In this document: positions 21,164 to 32,975 of the stretch, piece by piece
How the letters are laid out: every line of letters begins with the position of its first letter
Position numbering within the stretch: the stretch's first letter is position 1
NCBI GenBank assembly: GCA_963969395.1
Contig: OZ017803.1
Span: 2,108,001-2,172,000, forward strand
DNA length: 64,000 nt
Source of the DNA: Pseudoscleropodium purum
Taxonomy: Eukaryota; Streptophyta; Bryopsida; Hypnales; Brachytheciaceae
Direction of reading: 5' to 3'
Made by a program: the position numbers and the translations under genes
Notes under the pieces: model-generated
What the model saw: the letters and a program-made list of their open reading frames with translations, nothing else
The model's database searches: none
What the model was told of the DNA's origin: nothing

Positions 21164-24123
21164 ATGGCATCAAGTGGAGAAGAAGGCATGCGCATCATCG
21201 ACAAGTTCAATAGGGAGAACTTTGGCATGTAGAAATTTCAAGATGGAGATGATCCTTGCAGAGAAGGACTTGTAGAAGGTGGTAGATGGAAGTGAAGAGC
21301 CTCCAATGAAGATGCCAATCCAAAGACCAAGAAGGCTTTTGAGAGGAAGGGGAAGAAGGCCTTTGCTCTCATTGCCATCAACCTTGTGGACCGGCAAATT
21401 GTACACACTCGACATTGCAAGGGACCAGTCCAAGCATGAATCACCCTTTGCAACATCTACAAAACCAAGAGCCTCTCCAACATCCTCTTTCTTCGATGCA
21501 AGTTCTTCACTAGTAAGATGCAAGAGGAAGACGACATGTTAGATATCGTGAACAAGATCAAGGCTCTTGCGGATGAGTTGGCTTATTTAGAGGCACCTGT
21601 GACGGATGGAGATGTGGTGATGACCTTGTTGGAAAACTTGCCACCATCTTATGAGTTCCTCATCACCACATTGGAGACAAGGCCCACCAAGGAGCTAACC
21701 ATGGAGTTTGTTACTACCTGCTTGATGCATGAAGTGACCAAGTGCAAGGAGAATGAGTTCCAAGGGGAGGGATCAACGTTGTCTCAAGATATGGCAAAGG
21801 AAGCAACACCAAGGCGTTCAAGGAAACAAGGACGTGCTTCAAGTGTGGCAAACCAAGCCATATTGCTAAGTACTACAAGAGCAGACAAGCAAAAGACAAG
21901 GAGAGTGCACACCAAGCTTCCAAAGAGGAGGAAGAGAAGGAATGCACCTTTGTCATCCATGGAGGAGGGGAGAAGGCCAACATGTTTACTTGGATTGTGG
22001 ACTTGAGGGCTATGCAACATATGACCAGCCATTGAAATGCCTTCTACACCTATCAACCTATTTCGGGGAAGAAGATTTATTTGGGAAACAATGGCAAGGA
22101 AGAGATCCTTGTGGAGGTGCAAGTGAAGAGGGAGACCAAGAGGATCCAAATCCAAAAAGCACTCTATGTACCTAAGTTGCATGCCAACTTACTTTCAGTG
22201 AACCAATTGTCTTTGGGAGGTTTGAAAGTGCATTTCAACATAGTGAGGTGGGGTGTGAGGGCACCAAATGGAGTTTTGATTGCATCAGTCCCTCGTGAAG
22301 GCAACTTGTACCACCTCCATTTCACCAAGATGAATGGCACTTCCTTGGCTTGTATTGCCCAAGGATCAACTTATGAAGACCTTGTGAAGCTTTGGCATAA
22401 GAGGTTGGGCACTTGAATGTGAAGAACATGAAGAGCCTCCAACACATCGTGAAGGGCCTAAACTTCTCTTTTTGCAAGCATGATTGGAGTTCTATAGTGT
22501 ACAAGGGATGTATTGAGGGCAAACAAGCAAGGCAACCCTTCCCCAAGGATGGGACAACCTAGATCACCAAGCCATTGGAACTTGTGCATTCAGATGTGTG
22601 GGGGCCAATGAAGACTACACCCATAGGAAGAGCAAGGTATTTTTTGACCTTCATTGATGATTTTTCTCGGAAGATGTGGGTGTATATATTGAAGTGTAAG
22701 AGTGAGGTATTTGGGCGTTTTGAGACTTGAAAGGCCCTTGTAGAGGCCCAATCCAAGTACAAGGTGAAGGTGCTACGATCAAATAATGGAGGGGAGTATG
22801 TGTCCAAGGCCTTTAAGGAGTACTTGAAGGCCCATGGCATTGAGCACCATACTTCAGTACCTTACACTCCTCAACAAAACGGCATAGCGGAGCGTGCCAA
22901 CTGCACCATTGTGGAGATGGCAAGTGCCATGATTCATACCTAAGGTCTCAAGCTTGAGCTCTGGGGGGAAGCGGTGTCCAATGTGGTTTATACAAGGAAC
23001 CGGTGCCCTACCTAAGCCTTGACAAGCATGACAACCCAAGAAGCTTGGAGTGGGACTAAGCCCAACGTGTCTTGCATGCACATCTTTGGGTGCATGGCCT
23101 ATGCATTGGTTCGAAGTACCAAGAGGACCAAGTTGGATGCCAAGGGCATCAAGTGTCTTTTCCTTGATTATTGTAAGGAATTTAAGGCTTATAGGCTGAT
23201 GTGTGTGGAGACCAAGGCCATCATCAAGTGTCGAGATGTAACCTTTTTGGAAGATGGAGGAGCTGATTCCAAGTTCTTGGAGATGAACCCAAGTGGGAGA
23301 AGTAGAGGACCAATCTTAAAAGTGGGCACAACTCCAAGAGTGCACATAGAAGGTGAAGGAGATGAAGATGAAGGAGATAAAGGTGAAGAGCAAGGAGCGG
23401 AAGATGAAGACTGGATGGAGCCCAAAAAGAAGGTGTCCACACTCCAAGTGAAGAGATCAACAGCCGTTTCTCTAAGCACTGCACTAAGGGATCAAGAGCA
23501 TGATCAACCCTTGGAAGAGTAAGATCAGTCCACGGAGGAGCTCCGTTATCCAACAAGGATGCGCAAGCCCCTTGGAGATTGGTGGATGAATCACATTTTT
23601 CCTCCACAACATACAAAACAAGCCAATGTGACTTTCCTTGGAGATCCATTTATACTTGGAGAGGTGTTGCGTTGCAAAGATGCAAGCAAGTGGGAGTTGG
23701 CCATGCAAGAGGAGTACAAGGCCCTCATTGCCAAAGGGACATGGGAACTTGCATCCCTTCCTTCGAAGAGATTAAGTGGTGGGTTGTTTGATGTATGCGA
23801 TTGTAGCAATACAAGTTGATTTGGCACTTCTAGTGAGTATTGTGAATCAACACATGTCCAAGTATAGCCCAAAGCATTAGGCAGCAGTCAAAAGGGTGAT
23901 GAAGTACCTTCAAGGCACACTTGTATTGAAGTTGCAACTTGAAAGTGCCCACATGACCGTGCACGGCTTTTGTGATGAAGATTGGGTTGGTGATGAGGGG
24001 GATAGGAGATCCACCACCAGTTACGTGTTTATACTTGCAATGGGTGTCATTTCATGGAATTCAAAGAGGCAGTCCACCATAGCGCTTTCTACAACGAAGG
24101 TGGAGTACATAGCCATGAGGTGA
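21164..24123 (+). pseudogene. Copia gag-pol, multiply broken
   Basis: The frame opens at ATG 21164 (MASSGEEGM). A gag stretch near 21518-21780 (LADELAYLEAPVTDGDVVM) is typical of copia. The zinc knuckle at 21835-21876 reads CFKCGKPSHIAKYY, with the last Cys replaced by Tyr. The protease site near 21990 reads VDLRA where the active site should be DSGA. Integrase: HKRLG near 22400 with a one-base frameshift, Asp at 22593, then Asn at 22782 where catalytic Asp is expected, then Glu at 22890 with correct 35-residue spacing. At about 23780 the text jumps from IKWWV to LMYAIVA, removing the reverse transcriptase core with its catalytic YVDD. RNase H (FCDEDWVGD) remains at 23970-24123. It cannot move on its own. 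Confidence 0.9.
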
Positions 24124-24243
24124 TTGAACTTAAGTTTTTGCCTATCCAAGCTACGGTTGGTGATGTGTTGACCAAGGCCCTTGGGAAGCCACAACACCAA
24201 AATTTGATTGAGGAGATGGACCTTCGAGCCTTTGACGACTCTC

Positions 24244-24253
24244 AAAGTGGGAG
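24244..24253 (+). promoter_or_regulatory. Polypurine tract of the copia element
   Basis: AAAGTGGGAG directly abuts the 3' LTR start at 24254, as expected for plus-strand priming. Confidence 0.8.
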
Positions 24254-24530
24254 TGTTGAAGAACATGTATATATTGTTGACGAACATGTACATAATAGTA
24301 TAGACTATGTACATTCATCCATAGGAGTAGCATTAGACACTTAGTTAGTCGTAGAGTCCATTGAGTATTGCTCGTAGTCAAAGGCAACCCATTGCGGTTA
24401 GTTATCCCACAAGGTTTGTGGATAACTAGTGAAAGGCTTCTACCTTATATTCAGCCCACTCATAGGTTTTGGTATCTTTCTACCATCTAAGTAAAGTCTT
24501 TCTTCCATATTTTACTTTGTAATCTCAATA
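24254..24530 (+). repeat. 3' LTR of the copia element, 277 bp
   Basis: Uninterrupted LTR from TGTTGA to TCAATA, followed by the AATTT target duplication. It supplies the empty-site sequence for the nested insertion. Confidence 0.92.
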
Positions 24531-24535
24531 AATTT

Positions 24536-27000
24536 AACTTCATAGTTTCATTATTAAAAGTATGAAAAATAATTTTATATGATTTTTAAAATAATTTCTT
24601 TATAAACATAAAAAAATTACAAAATATTTAATATAGTACAAAAGGTGTTTGCAAAAAACACTAATACATAGTTGTATCTCACAAAGAGTGACAGAATTGT
24701 CTTCTACTATAAGTTTTGAAGCATGACTCCAATAAACTCAAATATTTTATTGAAGATGGTTGTCTTGATTGTAATCATATCCCTTATTGTTCAATTTTTG
24801 TAAAATCATTATATTTCAAAGTCTATTTTGTTAACTTGTCACACTTCCATATTCAGGTTTTCAAAATACTATTGTGTATCTAGAGGGCTTGTTCCAATAT
24901 AAGAGCATTTATAAATATATTATTTTAGGGCCTCTGTTTTCATAAGAATAGAACTCTCTAACAAGTGCACTTTTGAATACTAAATATGGTTTTGAGCTCA
25001 TTCTTTTTGTAAATCTCTTCACCATATAGCCCTCACAAATGGACAATTTTTGATTCCTTGAAAATTATTAGTTTTGTTTTTTATAAACTAAAATATTTAA
25101 GTATGTATTTCTTTTGCAATTATACACTTTTCTAGTTCACCTACATAGAGAATTTTTCTATGCTTTTCCTTCTTAAAGTGCCTTTTTCTTACAAATATAT
25201 ACATTGGCTATATTTCATAATAGAAAACCCTTTTTATAATTTTATAGTTTTTATGGAAAAAAAAGTATAAAAACTATCTAATGGAACAAAATTGACCACT
25301 TGTTCATGTAGCAACCTTGAAATTTTGAAAAAAATAGAGTCCATAATGATAAACATTATGGTGTAATTGAAATATTTCTCATGCTCATACCAAAATAATT
25401 TTGATAGAAAAAATTTAAAAGTATTGGCTTTTAAGTTTTCAAGATTCTACCTCAAAATGTCACCAAAATTGTATTTTAACAATTTAAAAAAGAAATAAGG
25501 TGGAATAAAAAGTAGACCATTAGAGCTACATTTTATTAGCTAAGCTTTTAAATATTTAACATAAAAATTATGTGAAAATTCATGTTGGACTTTCAAAATG
25601 CCTCTAGGGTTTGTAATGTCCTTTAAGGACTAATTTTATAAAGTTTCATTTTGTTAGTTTATACTTGAAATCTAGAATCCAAAATTCAAATTTCATTAGA
25701 AAATAGTGTATAGGCAGCATAAAGTACCCTCAAAAACTACTCTATTATGGTGGAATTATTTAAATCTGGTCAAATGATATTAAAAAATACCATATAATGT
25801 CTTTAAAATTGGTTTATTTTTTCATGATGCCCTTTATTGTTGTTACAAATGCTCAAATTTGTATTTTTATTATGATATCTTCAAAAATTTTAACAAAAGA
25901 AAAATCTAAAAAACATGTCCAAATTTCATTTTGGATATAAATTCCATTAACCTAAATGTTTTGACCTTGATTTATTTTAATATTCTATTTTTCATAATAA
26001 AATTGGAGGTACCATTTCAAAAATATAAAAATAATAAATCTCATTTATTTTAGCCTATTTTATTGACACTAGAGTTGTTTTATAGAAACTTTTTTGATTG
26101 TCTATGCACTCATTTTCATTTTTTAGAATTTCCTACAATCTTAAAAAAAAATATACAAATTTTTTATGTTGTTTTGAAGAAAAATCATAGTTGACTTTGT
26201 GAAATGGTACATCCTTTAATAAATTTTGGAACTTTTTTTGCAAAATTACAAAATTTAGTATGCAATTTTGAATCCAACATGATTAAACCTTCTATTGTGT
26301 AATAAACATGGCACTTCATCTCAATTTCACCAAACAACTATTCAATTTGGTCTAATTCAATTAGTATAGCAATACTAATAACATCCAAAGAACACGAATT
26401 CCTACTAATTTTGGAATTGTATGGATTTATAAGGTACACAAATATAGAAGTTCATAATATTTTAGATATAACCAATGTAATTCATAAATTATTTTCATAC
26501 TATTTTAAATAGTAAAAATTCATCATCTCCAGTTATCTACCCATATTTTATCAAAAATATATCATGTCCTATCTCAATTTTATTCAAATGTTTTACCTAA
26601 TTAGATTCATTCCTCCAACTTCATGAGGCAAATAGAAGGGGTTATCTTGTGGGAAAAATTAGACAATTATCACTTTCTAGGTGGTAAATTTATAGTAGTT
26701 GGTTATTCATAGGAAGTGGTAGTGGTCCAATTTCTTCCACACGGTAACTTCTTCTACTTCCTTTGTTATTCCTCCAATTAGTATGAAACAAATACTTGAA
26801 CTATTTGACGCTCTTGCTCTAATTAAACTAACATGAAAAACTTAAGGGATGTACATTTGGAAGCCTTCCTCCAAAATCTCCTCCAAATTTCAAACAAATT
26901 TGTCATGACTATTGCACAATAAACAAGATACCGAATTCAAAAAATTTGGCGAATGTTTACTACGCAGCATTTGGGATCAAGAAGTCCTCCCCCAACTTGG
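24536..27000. other. AT-rich intergenic stretch
   Basis: About 2.5 kb of AT-rich sequence with no open frame of note and no repeat structure that I could recognise. Confidence 0.4.
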
Positions 27001-27600
27001 TGAAGGTTCCTCAAGCTACCACCTTGATACTACCCTTGACTCCCCCTAAAATGACTTGAACTTCACTCAATAATGTCGGATACAGCCCACAAAGTCGTGC
27101 CAAAGAAACCCTGGATGAAGATCATTCATTTCTCTCTGTAAGGGTGCTGCCGGACCATTCATCCGTCAACCACGATTTCGCTACTCCGGCGTTTCCCAGG
27201 TGGGGTTTCTGGGTAACATTTCTAACCTGACCTATCTTACGGGCGTAGAGAGCAAGCAGTTTCGGCTGCAGTGGATTGGAAAGTCGTGTGTTGAAATATT
27301 GGCGGTTTCGCTTGAATGTCTGCTTGAGATATTTGCCATTACACGCAATCCTACAGTTAGTCTGTTTGACAATCCTTTCCTAATTTCAGGCTCTCACTTA
27401 ATTAATTGCGGAACAATTGATCAAATTCAGACCATGATCAAGTTGCTGGCAGATGGACGGAGCTCAATGTTTGAATGGGAATTTGATGCAACTCAGTTGA
27501 ACCTTGTGGGCCACTCAATTTACTAATCCAACTGCCGCGTGCGACAATGATATTTGATTCTCTTTAGTTGGGAGTTATCAATTTTTACCAAGAATTTCCA
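27001..27600. other. GC-richer sequence, no gene assigned
   Basis: Base composition shifts here toward that of the VQ region. An open frame at 27200-27526 (108 codons, plus) lacks any motif. It could be promoter or an unrecognised exon. Confidence 0.3.
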
Positions 27601-27629
27601 ATTGCTGCGCGCGGGTCCTACTGGGCAGT

Positions 27630-27654
27630 CACGTGTTTTGTTGTACTATAAATA
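27630..27654 (+). promoter_or_regulatory. G-box plus TATA box, candidate promoter
   Basis: CACGTG at 27630-27635 is followed 11 bases later by TATAAATA at 27647-27654, which is a plausible plant core promoter facing right. A start of transcription near 27680 would follow. Confidence 0.4.
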
Positions 27655-27864
27655 TTGAGAGCTGGAAGATTCGGAGGTAATAACTGCGAAGATAGGAGAA
27701 ATCAAAAACTACGATGATCGATGCAACCTACTCCCAGTTCTGAGGAAATTTCATAATTACTTTTGGTTGGATCCGAGAAAACTCAATGTTACTATCTAGT
27801 GCGTGCTTGCAAAAATTTGAATTTTGACTGATTTGAAAGACTTCGTTGAGAATATTCGATTCAG

Positions 27865-28089
27865 TGTGAAGACACCCGGCCCTCAGAATGCAACCAACTC
27901 TATGAGCTTTCAGAATCTCTTGTTGACCAAAAACAAGAAGGTGATGATAAACACAGGCCATATCTGTACTCATATGAAAATTCTGTACACGGCATGCAAT
28001 TGGAAAACCCAATGCCTGCTTCATCAAACTATCGTGCAAGAGGCCTCATATATATTGCACTGTCTATTACCCTCTGTATAAGCTATTGA
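27865..28089 (+). CDS. Candidate small terminal exon with hydrophobic C-terminus
   Basis: A frame of 74 codons is open from 27865 to the TGA at 28087-28089. It is preceded by an acceptor-like TTCGATTCAG (27855-27864); a donor-like GGAG|GTAATA lies at 27677, just after the candidate promoter. The text is polar and acidic (SLVDQKQEGDDKHRPYLYSY), then ends in a hydrophobic stretch, GLIYIALSITLCISY, like a tail anchor. The only internal Met starts are late. No homolog is recognised. It may be a chance frame. Confidence 0.2.
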   Translation, partial: CEDTRPSECNQLYELSESLVDQKQEGDDKHRPYLYSYENSVHGMQLENPMPASSNYRARGLIYIALSITLCISY

Positions 28090-28555
28090 TACATAAAATT
28101 TGACAGAATTAATCTGCTCCACATATAATGGCGCTGAAAACTGGCCGTAAGAATTGAAAAAATATGAACAAAATGTGAGCACATCGATCAAATAGGGATC
28201 GTCAGAGCGTCCAATTTGGGATGTGAGAGAAGGAGAAGAAGATGCAGAAGTACTATAGTCCGAGGACCTCCATGAATAAACAGGTATTCTAGTGGATTGC
28301 TATACTAATTCAAAGATAGCTAGTTTCAAGATTCCACGCTCACTTTACTTCCGAATTTTGCCCCACCCGATTCGCAGTTCTACCTAGAATCTCATCCCAA
28401 GCAAAATTAATACTACCCTTGAGTGTTGATTTCTCAAATTATATGTGTTTGAAAATTAAAAATCCCCGGAACCAAACTTTCAGAGGATCTGTTCAGTAGT
28501 TTGGGTGTCCCAACCAAGGCCGGCTTGCATGCATACATTGCTCCGAATTAATTAG
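28090..28555. other. 3' flank of the VQ gene
   Basis: Presumed 3' untranslated and spacer sequence of the minus-strand gene. No clear coding signal. Confidence 0.35.
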
Positions 28556-29395
28556 CTAGCGCATGTAATCCGACCCCGAGTGATCCTGATGAAACCAATC
28601 GTCAAAATCGTCTTGCAAGCTTGGCCCACCCCCGGAGATTCCCGAGCTATCAAAGGGACCCGTTGTTGTGCTGGGACTCATTAAAAAGCTTTGCGACTGC
28701 GGCTGCGGTACTGGATCGAACCACCTCTGAATCGACCCCGACGGCGCCGACATCAATTGCGACATCGTGCTCGCAAGTGTGGATTGCGACGAACCTCCGA
28801 TTCCGGGTTCGAATCCTTCTGCCGCCTCGCTCTTCACAAAATTCGGATCCAAGTGCGGCTGCGGGTTCCAAAACGCAGGGTACAACGGCGGAGGCGCTTC
28901 AGTGATAAGCAGAGGGGAGTTTAGTAGCTGCGGACGCGGCGCGGGCGGCACCCGGGGGGACGGCTGCGATGGTGGCCGGACGAACGCCCGCTGCGGCTGC
29001 GGGCGGACGGGCGCAGACACCGGCGTCGGGGTGGGAAAGCCTGTCAACCGGTGCACCGTCTCCCGGAAGTCGCTGCTTGTCGCCTCTACCACAGTCGTCG
29101 GGACACGACGCGACGCGCGCGAGCGGCGCTTCATCCCGGTTCTGGATGGCGACCCGCGGAGAGGTTGCCGCAAGGGGTCGCTTCGCCCTGCTACTGCTAC
29201 TGGTTCTGTAGGTGCCGCGTTCGCGAGGCACGTCCGAAGGGTCTCCACGAGCGTCGTCGGCCTGTCAAACTCTGCTGCTGCTACTGCTGACGCCTCGTGG
29301 CTACTTTGGGAACTACCGGATTGCAACGGCGACGTCTGTGTACTGCTGGTTGGTAATGCTCGAGAAGATGACCCCCATGGCCAATTCTCAGCCAT
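28556..29395 (-). CDS. VQ motif-containing protein (279 residues)
   Basis: Minus-strand, intronless frame. VQ proteins are plant nuclear cofactors that bind the WRKY domain of group I and IIc WRKY factors and tune defence and development. The motif is at residues 110-120, FRETVHRLTGF, matching FxxxVQxhTG with His for Gln, a known variant. It is preceded by KRRSRASRRVPTTV (89-102), the basic block typical of one large VQ subgroup and a likely nuclear signal. Both ends are Ser/Pro-rich and disordered-looking; the C-terminus is acidic and aromatic (DDFDDWFHQDHSG). I chose the start at 29395 (MAENWPWGSS); an upstream in-frame ATG at 29446 would add 17 residues. Codon GC is high, unlike the surroundings. 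Confidence 0.85.
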   Translation of the reverse strand: MAENWPWGSSSRALPTSSTQTSPLQSGSSQSSHEASAVAAAEFDRPTTLVETLRTCLANAAPTEPVAVAGRSDPLRQPLRGSPSRTGMKRRSRASRRVPTTVVEATSSDFRETVHRLTGFPTPTPVSAPVRPQPQRAFVRPPSQPSPRVPPAPRPQLLNSPLLITEAPPPLYPAFWNPQPHLDPNFVKSEAAEGFEPGIGGSSQSTLASTMSQLMSAPSGSIQRWFDPVPQPQSQSFLMSPSTTTGPFDSSGISGGGPSLQDDFDDWFHQDHSGSDYMR

Positions 29396-30300
29396 AAGCT
29401 GCCTTTGGTTCCAAAGGCGTGGAAGGGCGACCTGGTTTCTCCACACTGTGCACCGTCTTGGCTTGAAGCATTCTCAACTTAATGCTGTCGACTTCACTAA
29501 TCGCCCTTTTCAAAGCTGTACAGACAATACAAGCAATTGTGAGCTCCTAGAATAGATAGAAAGAGGGGCTCCAACTAACCGAGGAATGACACTCAGTATG
29601 AATTGCCGAATTAATGCAGATGGTTGAATCGTTCTGGGGACGAAGTGAAGAGTAAATACAGAATCAGTAGTTGAGCAATAACTACCTGCTGCTAGCTCGA
29701 TCGCTCACGAAGCAGAACACTAATGACGTTAAGTGTGACTAATGATTTCCAGGTCTCTCGAATGCTGGTTATTCTCGACTGATTTTCCCAGCCAGTGATA
29801 AATCCTTAGCTCCTACCCGTTCAATTGCCTCCCTCTATCAAGTACCCAATCTGTGCAATTCCTTCTGACTTTGAAGTCAACCAGGGATTCAATGCGGTTC
29901 ATCTGTCCTCTGTCAGCCTTGTTTCAAAGAATCGGCAGCAGTGACCATTTACGTAGCTGTTTTGAGTCGACATGCAAGAGTACAAGAATGGAATTTTCTG
30001 ACCAGACGCTCGAGGTATTTAAGCAGGGCAAATATCGCTACTAGGAACACTAGTTTCTGGTCAATGCAAACGCTCGATCGAGCGCACTGACTGGAAAAAC
30101 CCACACAGAAGGAGTTGAATCCATTATCGTCAAGTTCTTCAACAGAAAGACTCGAGAATTTCTCGATTTAGTAGTCAACAACACTAGAGTTGACACCGTG
30201 TTGACGTACATCAGCTTCCCGTGTATGAAGTCTTACCGACTTCCGACAACCTTGGAGCGTACGTCACACGTCCGCATTTCGGAGCCCAACCCCAGTCCAT
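29396..30300 (-). promoter_or_regulatory. 5' region of the VQ gene with W-boxes
   Basis: W-boxes (TTGACC/T on the gene strand) occur at 29875-29880, 30059-30064 and 30173-30178. A TATA-like TTAAATA on the gene strand lies at 30016-30022, which would give a 5' leader of roughly 600 bases. WRKY-controlled transcription is common for VQ genes, so autoregulation with WRKY partners is a fair inference. Confidence 0.45.
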
Positions 30301-30600
30301 GCTGCCGCGATCCGGTGGCAATTCAAAAGCCATGGCGTCTCAATTCTGGTCACTGTTGGTACGTCGTCGTCGCGGTGACGTTCGATTCCGCGTGGACCGG
30401 GTGACCGACGACGAACGAACGACGACTGAGGATCGACGAGCAGTGACTAACGTTCTCTCCTGGGACGGACTCTCTCTCTCTCTCGTCCGCGTTGGTTGCT
30501 GTTGCCAAAGTACTTTGTCCGCGGGAGGTGTGTACTGCCAACTTGGATTTTTTGAAGGTTACTATGACTGAGGTGGCAGCAGCAGAAGAATACCTTACGG
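30301..30600. other. GC-rich flank with CGTCG words and a CT run
   Basis: Contains TGACGT-like words (30375), repeated CGACGA/CGTCGT and a short CT run near 30470-30485. Probably distal promoter of the VQ gene; open frames here lack motifs. Confidence 0.3.
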
Positions 30601-32532
30601 TTTTCACCCACGTTTTACAAAGAGTGTTTCGAAGGTGACTTCTTTTTCTTTTCTTTTTTAAAAAGATCTTGTGGCATGGATGACTTGGCATATTTTTTTA
30701 TTTAATCACAAAGTGTTTAAATGGTCAAAAGTAGTTGAATATGTCAATGATTTGACTTTCAAATTGCTACATTAGCCATATAAATAACGCAATTTTTTTT
30801 CTTTCCTTTTTTATGAAGTGCCAAAATGGCAATGTAAAATGTAATAGTGCTACCCCAAATTTCAACATCTATCCACATATTGGATAGAAAATATCACATT
30901 AGTAAATATCACATATCCATAATTTTGTTTTCATCTACAATATGGCAATGTCATACAAGATTTTATTTTGATTTGAAGTTTTATGGCAAAAAAAATTTTG
31001 GTTTGTCATCATTTTTTAGCCAAATTATTATTTTTTGGTGCAATCTAGCAATATTTTTCTTCCAAAATAAGTATTGCATATAAGCCTCAACCATTATTTT
31101 AGTGGTTGGGAAATAGTTTAGAAAATCCACTTCATTCAATTGATAATTAATTTTAAATTGTCAAAGTGAGATTTTGTAATACAACAATGGAAAGAAAGAA
31201 AGAATGCCCTTTGTTACAAAGAGTATTTTTCTTTTCTTCCATTGTTATGTTACCAAAGATATTGAATAGGAACTTTTATTATTTAGTGGGTGTTTGCAAG
31301 ATATGGTATGGAAAGGGTATTTTTTTGTCACAATACCCTACAATGTGATGTTTTGATCAATTTTAAAATGTCCATAATAATGAATCTCAGTTGGAAGTCA
31401 ATCTAGGACAAAGCATGATCAAACAACATAGACTATATACTCCACCCCACTCAATAAATGATATATTTTCCAAGTGCTTGAAATTAAGAAATTAACTTTG
31501 AAAGAGTGCTTTGTCACAATGCATTGTATATACTTGACTATTTGACAAAAGGGGTGATTATGCTAATTCATTTTTGGTGCTATGTTAATATCAAAATTTT
31601 GATGCAAGGATAGTGCAAATTAAGAATTTCAACACTCCTCAAGTGCATGATGGGACTTTGTCTATTATAGTGTACAGTTACATTAACCATGTAAGGACAC
31701 AGCCCCATGACTAAGATAGTCACCCAAATTCTTCAATTGCTGAACCAATAGGTATATTCTCTTCTTCTAAAGTTAACAGTGAACTCATTCAAAAACCAGT
31801 GTGATCCACAGCATCCTTACAGGAATAAAGTATGTTTACATTTGGTGTTAAAGAATGTTGTTACTGAGAGTCTTAGGATTGAAGAATTTTGAAGATGTAT
31901 TTTATTGTCATTGTCATATATGAAATTTCAGTCAGTCACATTCTCTGTTTTGTTTGTCAATCTACTTTTGGCTGACTTCCAATTTAAGAATTTTGCAACC
32001 GCAAAGTGACTACACCATTGACCACATGGTCTCCATAGACCAACAAAATGATCCACATGAAACCAGTTACAAATATTAGGAATCTTTTCTTGGTCATTTC
32101 CATAGTTCAAGGAACCCGTTATTTTTATTATAATTATGAAGGTGCAAAAATAACTGGTGTCATCCACCATTTCAGTCTCATTAAAAAAAAATCATTTTAT
32201 GGAATATGATTCAATATAATACTATTTCGACCTGCACTAATGTATTTATTTTGCAAATTATGTAACTTTAGCACATGTACCTGCTCAACAACTACATTAA
32301 CCCTCGTTTAGTTAGTGCTTCCTGCATAAAAAATGTGAACAATGAACAGAGAGGTTGCAGAGGCTATTTTGACCACAAAACTCCTCACTGATTAATTCAA
32401 ACCAATTCTTGACTTTTAAGAGAGAAAAAACTTTATGTATAATGAATTTGATGAAATTGAGTTAAATAATATAAATATATATTTTTAAATACAAGCAAAA
32501 ATATCCAAAAAATTCAAGAAAGGATTTCAGTT
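30601..32532. other. AT-rich intergenic stretch
   Basis: No supported gene. A minus-strand open frame at 31928-32170 (80 codons) has no recognised motif. Confidence 0.35.
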
Positions 32533-32660
32533 CACGTTCTAAAGGGTTATCATTTTCACCTGCTTAGGGGTTAACATTTTCACACATTAAGGGGTTAACA
32601 TTTTCACGTGCTAAGGGGCTAACATTTTCACATGCTAAGGAGTTAACATTTTCTCCCTGA
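32533..32660 (+). repeat. 24-bp minisatellite, five units
   Basis: Five successive units of the type AGGGGTTAACATTTTCAC plus about six variable bases. The outer units are the most diverged. Confidence 0.85.
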
Positions 32661-32944
32661 GCAATTGGGTTCTAAGCTTAACTACAGGAAAGAAAGAAGT
32701 TCTGATACTGGACAGATCCATTGCAAAATTAATTTGTAATATGAACATGGATCACAACGGAGCGTGCTTCCAGTGTGAACAGGTTCTGGCAATGACGGGC
32801 TAGTCCCTAAGACCTTTTTGATCAGTTTAGGGTAGTGCATGTGGCCATGTACCCCTGTGACTGGGGTTTTATGACCCTTAAGGTACTGTTGCCCTCGCTC
32901 CATCGCCAATGGAGCACCTGCAGACCTGCAGTACCAAGTTGCGT

Positions 32945-32949
<5 letters not shown>

Positions 32950-32975
<26 letters not shown>
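32950..32975 (+). repeat. (CT)13 microsatellite
   Basis: Uninterrupted CT dinucleotides. An A/G-rich run of AAAAG words follows at about 33030-33066. Confidence 0.95.

Larger units (their letters stand above)
16232..24530 (+). mobile_element. Ty1/copia LTR retrotransposon, defective, with nested insertion
   Basis: Flanked by the 5-bp duplication AATTT (16227-16231 and 24531-24535). The LTRs begin TGTTGA and end TCAATA, a one-base variant of the expected inverse TCAACA. The 5' LTR is split by an insertion at 16291-19848. Without the insert the element is about 4.7 kb. Internal order is primer site, leader with 60-bp tandem repeats, gag with zinc knuckle, protease, integrase, RNase H, polypurine tract. 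Protease before integrase before RNase H is copia order. The reverse transcriptase core is deleted. The LTRs differ at roughly 25 of 270 positions by hand count, so insertion is old. Confidence 0.93.

Noticed and set aside
23189..23649. Leu/Ser-rich minus-strand frames under copia pol
   Set aside because: Antisense shadows of the Glu/Asp/Lys-rich linker of the copia polyprotein.
28799..28813. GGGTTCGAATCC resembling a tRNA B-box
   Set aside because: It lies inside the VQ coding region and has no A-box or cloverleaf around it.
28767..29555. 262-codon plus-strand open frame overlapping the VQ gene
   Set aside because: It is antisense to a minus-strand frame with a clear VQ motif. Long antisense frames are expected in GC-rich coding DNA, and it has no motif of its own.
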